A stretch of DNA of 64,000 nucleotides. Origin: Acinetobacter nosocomialis NIPH 2119. GTDB lineage: Bacteria > Pseudomonadota > Gammaproteobacteria > Pseudomonadales > Moraxellaceae. The translations under genes were made by a program, and so were the position numbers. Position 1 is the first letter of the stretch, and every line of letters starts with the position of its first letter. The notes beneath the pieces are model-generated. The model saw only the letters and a program-made list of their open reading frames with translations. It made no database searches and had not been told where the DNA came from. The stretch is taken from assembly GCF_000368085.1 (NCBI RefSeq), contig NZ_KB849239.1, forward strand, positions 3,003,715 through 3,067,714. The letters are read 5' to 3'. This document shows positions 56,316 to 64,000 of this stretch, one piece after another.

Positions 56316-59153
56316 ATGAGCGATAAGCAAACTACTGAAAATGCAGTGGACTACAAAGCCACGCTAAACCTGCCGGATACTCAATTTGCAATGAAAGCAA
56401 ATTTGGCAGTACGTGAAGTGAAATGGTTAGAAGAGTGGTATACCGACAACATTTATCAGCAGATTCGTGCATCGCGTATTGGCAAGAAAAAATATATTTT
56501 GCATGATGGCCCTCCATATGCGAACGGTACAATTCACTTGGGCCATGCGGTTAACAAAGTACTCAAAGACGTCATCGTAAAAAGCCGTACTTTGGCAGGT
56601 TTCGATGCGCCATATGTTCCGGGTTGGGACTGTCATGGCTTGCCAATCGAACTAAAAGTTGAAGAAAAAGTAGGTAAAGTAGGCGAAAAAGTTGACGCAG
56701 CGACTTTCCGTAAACTCTGCCGTGAATATGCGCTAAAACAAATTGATTTACAGCGTGCTGACTTTAAACGTCTTGGTGTTTTAGGTGATTGGGATAATCC
56801 TTACCTCACCATGAACTACAAACAAGAAGCCGATATCGTTCGTGCTTTAGGTTTAATCCAAAAAAATGGTCATATCCAGCCGGGCTTAAAGCCAGTGAAC
56901 TGGTGTATGGACTGTGGCTCAGCACTTGCTGAAGCTGAAGTTGAATACGAAGATAAAAAGTCTGACGCAATTGACGTTGGTTTTGGCGTTGTAGATTTAA
57001 AAGACTTAAGCGCTCGTGTAAATGTAGATGTTCAAGATCCAACTGATATCGTGATCTGGACCACTACTCCTTGGACATTACCTGCGAACCAAGCAGTTGC
57101 ATTGCATGCCGAAATTGAATATCAATTGGTACAAGTGACTACTGAACGTGGTAAGCAAAACTTTATTCTTGCTAAAGACCTAGTTGCTTCTGCAATTGAG
57201 CGTTACAAGCTTGAAAACCCAGTTGTTTTAGCTGACTTCACTGGTTCAGCTCTTGAAAACCTTACTTTACAACACCCTTTACTTACCGATCGTCAAGTTC
57301 CGGTTATTTTGGGTGAACACGTTATCGCAACAAGCGGTACAGGTGCTGTACACACTGCGCCTGGCCACGGTGCAGATGACTATAAAGTAGGTCTTCAATA
57401 CAACCTTAAAGTTGAAAACCCAGTGGGTGGTAACGGAGTTTACTTACCAACTGCACCAATCTTTGCTGGTGAGCACATCTATAAAGCCAATCCAAAGATT
57501 ATTGAAGCTTTAGGTGCTGTAGGACGCTTGTGGGCTCATCAACCGATTAAACACAGCTATCCACATTGCTGGCGCCATAAAACTCCTATTATTTTCCGTG
57601 CTACACCACAATGGTTTATCAGCATGGATCAAAAAGGTTTACGTGACGGTGCGCTTAACGCGATTGAAAACGATATCGAGTTTGTACCGAACTGGGGTAA
57701 AAACCGTATTGAATCAATGATCGAAGGCCGTCCGGACTGGTGTATCTCACGTCAACGTACTTGGGGTGTGCCAATTCCTTTCTTCGTTCATAAAGATACG
57801 AATGAATTGCACCCTCGTACGCCTGAACTCATTGAAGAAGTTGCAAAACTTATCGAACAAGAAGGTATCGATGCATGGTTTAACCGTGATGCAAAAGACT
57901 TCATTGGTGAAGATGCTGAACAGTACAATGCTGTTCGTGATACGCTTGATGTATGGTTTGACTCTGGAACAACACATTACGCTGTACTTGAGCAACGTGA
58001 AGAATTAGAAAGCCCTGCTGACTTATATTTAGAAGGTTCAGACCAACACCGTGGCTGGTTCCAATCTTCTTTATTAACCTCTATGGCAATTCACAACCGT
58101 GCGCCATATAAAGCCTTGTTAACTCACGGTTTTACAGTGGATGAAAATGGCCGTAAATTGTCGAAATCTTTAGGCAACTATATTCCGCTTGAAGAAATCA
58201 TCAAACAACTGGGTGCCGATGGCTTACGTTTATATGTAGCATCTAGCGACTATCGCTATGAAATTGCAGCATCAAAAGAAATCTTTAGCCGTGTAAGTGA
58301 TAGCTACCGTCGTATTCGTAATACGCTCCGCTTCTTGCTTGCAAACTTAAATGGTTTCAAACCAAGTACAGATGCTCTGGCAGTAGATGACCTTATTGCT
58401 CTTGATCAATACATCTTGCAACGTGCGAATGAAGTACAACAAACTATTATCGCGGCCTATGAAGAAATGAACTTCCATGTCGTGTGTAGTGCATTAACAA
58501 GCTTCTGTATTAATGACTTAGGTGGCTTCTACCTAGATATCATCAAAGACCGTCAATACACCACTAAGGCTGACTCACAAGCACGTCGTTCTGCACAAAC
58601 AGCGCTTTACCATATCGTACAAGCATTTGTGCGCTGGATGAGCCCAATCTTAAGCTTCACTGCTCAAGAAGCTTGGCCACTTATTCCAGAACAAACTGAA
58701 AAATATGTATTTACAGCTGAATGGTATGACCTACCTGTTTCATCAAAAGCAAACTTACTTTCTGAAGCAGATTGGCAAACATTGATTAGCGTAAAATCTG
58801 CAGTAAATAAACAGATTGAAGCAGCTCGTAACGCTAAACTTGTCGGTAGTAATCTTTCAGCCAAAGTTGAACTTTGGGCAAATGAATCATTACAAACAGT
58901 TTTAAACCAACTGGCTGATGAACTCCGTTTTGTTCTTATTACTTCGCAAGTAGTAGTACATCCATTTGCTGAACAAGGTGAAGCAACTGAAATGGAAGGC
59001 TTACGTGTACAAGTATCTGCAGCTGAAGGTGAAAAATGTGCACGTTGCTGGCATGTCCTTCCTGATGTGAATACACACGCCGATCATCCTGGTTTATGTG
59101 GTCGTTGTATTGTGAACGTCACTGGTCGTGGCGAAGTGAGAAAATATGCCTAA
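56316..59153 (+). CDS. ileS: Isoleucyl-tRNA synthetase
   Basis: A 945-residue class I aminoacyl-tRNA synthetase: the HIGH motif as HLGH at residues 74-77, the editing domain around [19 protein letters not shown] as KLSKS near residue 614, and a C-terminal zinc finger [11 protein letters not shown]...CGRC. Its length fits the bacterial type 1 enzyme. The C-terminal stop overlaps the lspA start by eight bases. Essential for translation. Confidence 0.97.
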   Translation: MSDKQTTENAVDYKATLNLPDTQFAMKANLAVREVKWLEEWYTDNIYQQIRASRIGKKKYILHDGPPYANGTIHLGHAVNKVLKDVIVKSRTLAGFDAPYVPGWDCHGLPIELKVEEKVGKVGEKVDAATFRKLCREYALKQIDLQRADFKRLGVLGDWDNPYLTMNYKQEADIVRALGLIQKNGHIQPGLKPVNWCMDCGSALAEAEVEYEDKKSDAIDVGFGVVDLKDLSARVNVDVQDPTDIVIWTTTPWTLPANQAVALHAEIEYQLVQVTTERGKQNFILAKDLVASAIERYKLENPVVLADFTGSALENLTLQHPLLTDRQVPVILGEHVIATSGTGAVHTAPGHGADDYKVGLQYNLKVENPVGGNGVYLPTAPIFAGEHIYKANPKIIEALGAVGRLWAHQPIKHSYPHCWRHKTPIIFRATPQWFISMDQKGLRDGALNAIENDIEFVPNWGKNRIESMIEGRPDWCISRQRTWGVPIPFFVHKDTNELHPRTPELIEEVAKLIEQEGIDAWFNRDAKDFIGEDAEQYNAVRDTLDVWFDSGTTHYAVLEQREELESPADLYLEGSDQHRGWFQSSLLTSMAIHNRAPYKALLTHGFTVDENGRKLSKSLGNYIPLEEIIKQLGADGLRLYVASSDYRYEIAASKEIFSRVSDSYRRIRNTLRFLLANLNGFKPSTDALAVDDLIALDQYILQRANEVQQTIIAAYEEMNFHVVCSALTSFCINDLGGFYLDIIKDRQYTTKADSQARRSAQTALYHIVQAFVRWMSPILSFTAQEAWPLIPEQTEKYVFTAEWYDLPVSSKANLLSEADWQTLISVKSAVNKQIEAARNAKLVGSNLSAKVELWANESLQTVLNQLADELRFVLITSQVVVHPFAEQGEATEMEGLRVQVSAAEGEKCARCWHVLPDVNTHADHPGLCGRCIVNVTGRGEVRKYA

Positions 59154-59676
59154 TTCACAAGCTAAAAAAGGCTTATTCCAGTTTTATCCGCACAACCTCA
59201 TTTGGCTTGGACTTTCTGTCCTTGCCATTGTGTTGGATCAATGGACAAAATGGATTGCAAGTACACATCTGAACTACGCAGATCCTGTACCTGTACTTCC
59301 ATTTTTAAACTGGACACTATTACATAACTATGGTGCAGCTTTTAGCTTTTTATCTGATGCTGGAGGATGGCAACGCTATTTCTTCACATCTTTGGCAGGC
59401 TTAGTTTCAATACTTTTTGTATTTTGGTTGCTACGTATGCCTAAAAAAATGGTGGTGCTACCTGTAGCTATCGCTTTAATTTTAGGTGGAGCATTAGGTA
59501 ATTTAATTGACCGTATTACTTTAGGGTATGTGGTCGATTTCATTCATGTTTATTACCAAAATCATCACTTTCCAGCTTTTAATATTGCGGACAGTGCCAT
59601 TACTCTAGGTACCATTTTGCTACTCATCGATACATTCTTCCTTGAGAAGCAAAGACCTAAAAATTCGGATGCATAA
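59146..59676 (+). CDS. lspA: Lipoprotein signal peptidase (signal peptidase II)
   Basis: A 176-residue inner-membrane aspartyl protease with four hydrophobic segments. The catalytic Asp residues lie in [18 protein letters not shown] and [35 protein letters not shown] is the family's third motif. It cleaves prolipoproteins after lipidation, needed for lipoproteins such as Wza and the first SsuA here. It overlaps ileS by eight bases and is followed after one base by fkpB. Confidence 0.97.
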   Translation: MPNSQAKKGLFQFYPHNLIWLGLSVLAIVLDQWTKWIASTHLNYADPVPVLPFLNWTLLHNYGAAFSFLSDAGGWQRYFFTSLAGLVSILFVFWLLRMPKKMVVLPVAIALILGGALGNLIDRITLGYVVDFIHVYYQNHHFPAFNIADSAITLGTILLLIDTFFLEKQRPKNSDA

Positions 59677-59677
59677 T

Positions 59678-60160
59678 ATGACCGAAATTATTCAACCTAA
59701 TGAAGAAATTCGTATTACTGACGGTTCTAAAGTTGAACTACACTTTTCTGTTGCTATCGAAAATGGTGTAGAAATTGACAATACACGTAGCCGTGAAGAG
59801 CCTGTTAGCTTGACTATTGGTGACGGTAATTTATTACCAGGCTTTGAGAAAGCCCTTCTTGGCTTACGCGCAGGTGATCGACGTACTGTACATCTTCCAC
59901 CAGAAGATGCTTTTGGTCCTTGGAATCCGGAAAATATACAAACTTTTGATACGGTTAAATTCGAACAACGACCTATTCCTGGTCACATGATCGAATTTGA
60001 AGATAAAGCAAAAGCAACTTTATTTGGTGTTGTGAAGTCAGTGAATGATGATATTACTGAAATCGATTTCAACCACCCTTTAGCTGGCAAAAATATTACT
60101 TTTGAAGTAGAGATATTCAAAGTAACTCCAGCTGGTCAACAAGGCATTAAGTTGATGTAA
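59678..60160 (+). CDS. fkpB: SlpA-type FKBP peptidyl-prolyl isomerase
   Basis: A 160-residue cytosolic FKBP-type isomerase of the SlyD/FkpB group, with SKVELHFSVAIENGVEIDNT, LTIGDGNLLPGFEKALLGLR and an inserted chaperone flap (about residues 70-125; FEDKAKATLFGVV). The ATG at 59678 begins one base after the lspA stop; the open frame continues upstream into lspA, but that is a shadow. The ileS-lspA-fkpB order is conserved in gammaproteobacteria. Confidence 0.93.
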   Translation: MTEIIQPNEEIRITDGSKVELHFSVAIENGVEIDNTRSREEPVSLTIGDGNLLPGFEKALLGLRAGDRRTVHLPPEDAFGPWNPENIQTFDTVKFEQRPIPGHMIEFEDKAKATLFGVVKSVNDDITEIDFNHPLAGKNITFEVEIFKVTPAGQQGIKLM

Positions 60161-60187
60161 AAAAAGCCCTCTATTGAGGGCTTTTTT
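60159..60187 (+). terminator. Terminator of the ileS-lspA-fkpB block
   Basis: AAAAAGCCCTC-TATT-GAGGGCTTTTTT right after the fkpB stop. Confidence 0.92.
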
Positions 60188-60292
60188 ATTATTTAACTTT
60201 TCTGCATGACATAACAATCCTTACAAATTCTATATTCTCACTTTCTATGTAATGAATTAAGTTATAAAGATAAAAATTCTTAGGAAAAATAT

Positions 60293-60835
60293 ATGCTGGT
60301 CTATATCATCGTAGGAAGTGTCCGTGAAGGACGCACAGCTATTAAAATTGCCAATTGGTTAGAAACAGCAATTCCATCATTTAATCTAGAAGATTTTCAG
60401 ACAGAAGTAATTGATTTAAAAGAGTGGAATTTACCGTTATTTTCAGGCTCACACCCACCTGCAACAGGTATTTATGATCAACCAAAACAACAAGAATGGG
60501 CAGATAAAATTGCCAAAGCTGATGCATTTATTTTTATTAGCCCAGAATACAACCACGGTTACAGTCCAGCTTTAAAAAATGCTCTGGACTATGTAGGTAA
60601 AGAATGGAGTGGTAAACCTGCTGCATTTATTGGCTATGGTTCAACGAATGGTTCTCGCTCTATTAGCCAAATACGCCAAGTCACCTCAAGTTTAAGTATT
60701 GTTGACCCAAATGCTGTAATAGAAATACGAGATATCTTTAAACGCAATAAAGATGAAAAGTTTGAAGCCAATGAATTTGAAGTAAAAGCACTTCAATCTA
60801 TTGTTGAAAAGCTGCAAAAATATCATTTGTCTTAA
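60293..60835 (+). CDS. NAD(P)H-dependent FMN reductase
   Basis: A 180-residue flavodoxin-like flavin/quinone reductase: IIVGSVREGRTAIKIANWLE binds the FMN phosphate, FIFISPEYNHGYSPALKNAL and KPAAFIGYGSTNGSRSISQI are the family's next two motifs. It could reduce FMN or quinones. The ssu operon in this window lacks its own flavin reductase (SsuE), and this enzyme is a loose candidate to serve it, though nothing links their control. Confidence 0.88.
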   Translation: MLVYIIVGSVREGRTAIKIANWLETAIPSFNLEDFQTEVIDLKEWNLPLFSGSHPPATGIYDQPKQQEWADKIAKADAFIFISPEYNHGYSPALKNALDYVGKEWSGKPAAFIGYGSTNGSRSISQIRQVTSSLSIVDPNAVIEIRDIFKRNKDEKFEANEFEVKALQSIVEKLQKYHLS

Positions 60836-60842
60836 ATTGAAC

Positions 60843-60876
60843 AAAAAGCCGCTTTTCCCAATAAAAGGGGCTTTTT
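60843..60876. terminator. Bidirectional terminator between the FMN reductase and ankyrin genes
   Basis: AAAAAGCCGCTTTT-CCCAAT-AAAAGGGGCTTTTT with one mismatch, between convergent genes. Confidence 0.85.
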
Positions 60877-60880
60877 AATT

Positions 60881-61192
60881 TTATAAACTTTTTAAATAAT
60901 TCACTACGTCTGTATTCCCAGCCATTTCTGCTAACTGTAGTGCTGTGTATTCGCTTTTATAAGCGACATGTGCCCCTTTTTCAACCAAGAGCTTCACTAT
61001 CTCTAAATGATCATTCTCAGCTGCTGCTTGTAAAGCACTATAGCCTTCCTCATCTATCTGATTAGGATTCTCTCCATCTATTAATAATTGTTTTACTTGC
61101 TCTAGATCACCTAAAGATGCCCAATAGATCAACTCTGGAAGAGAAAGTTCTTCATTATCTTCAGGTAATTGAGAGAAAGAATTAAATTTCAC
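60881..61192 (-). CDS. Small ankyrin-repeat protein
   Basis: A 103-residue protein made of about three ankyrin repeats: LIYWASLGDLEQVKQLLIDG, GYSALQAAAENDHLEIVKLL and YTALQLAEMAGNTDVVNYLK. There is no signal peptide, so it is likely cytosolic and binds another protein. No partner is suggested by the neighbours: it lies between an FMN reductase and an rRNA operon. Confidence 0.8.
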   Translation of the reverse strand: MKFNSFSQLPEDNEELSLPELIYWASLGDLEQVKQLLIDGENPNQIDEEGYSALQAAAENDHLEIVKLLVEKGAHVAYKSEYTALQLAEMAGNTDVVNYLKSL

Positions 61193-61310
61193 GAGATCAC
61201 GCCCAAATAAAAAGCTTCTTCATTATATCTCTGAAGCACGGCAACCGTGCAAATCTGATTTTTAGTTATGTGTTTTCTATGAATTAAATTTTCACTTTAT
61301 TTCGCGCAAT

Positions 61311-61345
61311 AAAAAACACCCCCACTCTTTAGAATGGGGGTGTTT
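61311..61345 (-). terminator. Terminator of the rRNA operon
   Basis: On the leftward transcript AACACCCCCA-N10-TGGGGGTGTT is followed by TTTTTT, just past the 5S gene. Confidence 0.92.
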
Positions 61346-61354
61346 GGAATAATG

Positions 61355-61469
61355 AGCTGGCGATGACTTACTCTCACATGGGTAACCCCACACTACCATC
61401 AGCGCTAAGAGGTTTCACTTCTGAGTTCGGGAAGGGATCAGGTGGTTCACTCTTGCTATGGTCGCCAGC
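61355..61469 (-). rRNA. rrf: 5S ribosomal RNA
   Basis: Reading leftward from 61469: GCTGGCGACCATAGC, then CCCGAACTCAGAAGTGAAAC and the conserved GATGGTAGTGTGGGG, ending CATCGCCAGC, which pairs with the start. About 115 bases. Ends are given to within a few bases. Open frames across it are not genes. Confidence 0.95.
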
Positions 61470-61650
61470 ACAACTGTTTATGGATACTTGCTTTGGTCTT
61501 ATTAACTGCCGAAGCGTTTTCCAAATCTTTACAGACTGGGCTGATTGAATCTGACTGTGTTCATTTTAGCTAAGCGTTTAACTAAATCAAGTTGCTTTGT
61601 AGATTTATGAATCGATTGATGCTTTATATACAACTGCTTGGGTGTTGTAT

Positions 61651-64000
<2,350 letters not shown>

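Noticed and set aside
56332..58864. Several 60-80-codon frames antisense or out of frame within ileS
   Set aside because: All overlap a fully motif-supported ileS and show no family features.
61470..61650. Possible tRNA in the 5S-23S spacer
   Set aside because: No cloverleaf or T-loop GTTCRA sequence in the right setting was found.

Overview
The window is chromosomal DNA of an Acinetobacter of the A. baumannii type. It is AT-rich, and its gene order matches the capsule (K) locus neighbourhood of that species: lactate genes, then pgm, the capsule genes, wza-wzb-wzc, FKBP isomerases, murJ, ampD, nadC and phospholipase C. I identified it from protein motifs and synteny only; no search was run.

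Bases 1-4958 hold the lactate operon lldP-lldR-lldD-dld (minus strand, dld cut by the window edge). Two near-identical LldR-type palindromes lie upstream of lldP, and a repeat module sits between dld and lldD. Bases 4959-28815 are the K locus. pgm reads right and meets, at a shared hairpin, the leftward block pgt1-gne1-gpi-ugd-galU-itrA-four glycosyltransferases-wzx-fdtB-fdtE-rmlA-rmlB-gna. wza-wzb-wzc is divergent from gna. The predicted K unit is started by ItrA and extended by four transferases. It contains a 3-acetamido-3,6-dideoxyhexose made by RmlA/RmlB/FdtE/FdtB, probably a HexNAcA made by Gna, and possibly phosphoglycerol. No Wzy polymerase is visible. The slot where one would fit holds a 104-codon ORF of about 15% G+C, joined by ATGA overlaps on both sides. 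The locus Ugd lacks the catalytic cysteine of its family.

Bases 28816-37473 hold two FKBP-type isomerases, murJ, ampD, nadC, a Tat-exported phospholipase C and rph. I add two small genes there: a 55-residue membrane peptide converging on nadC, and a 43-residue lipoprotein just upstream of the phospholipase. Bases 37474-41426 hold an oxygen-dependent fatty-acid desaturase with its ferredoxin-type reductase and a divergent TetR regulator; four operator-like boxes spaced exactly 19 bp apart cover the reductase promoter. Bases 41505-47180 hold dsbA, ubiG-gph, an SDR, two RcnB-like secreted proteins and argA.

Bases 47281-52347 are a sulfonate utilisation operon with two paralogous binding proteins (ssuA-ssuA-ssuD-ssuC-ssuB). 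Next come a TetR regulator, a short MTA/SAH-nucleosidase-like protein, a TDT-family transporter, ribF, the ileS-lspA-fkpB block, an NAD(P)H-dependent FMN reductase and an ankyrin protein. The window ends in an rRNA operon on the minus strand: terminator, 5S, spacer and most of 23S. No prophage, insertion sequence, CRISPR array or tRNA was seen.
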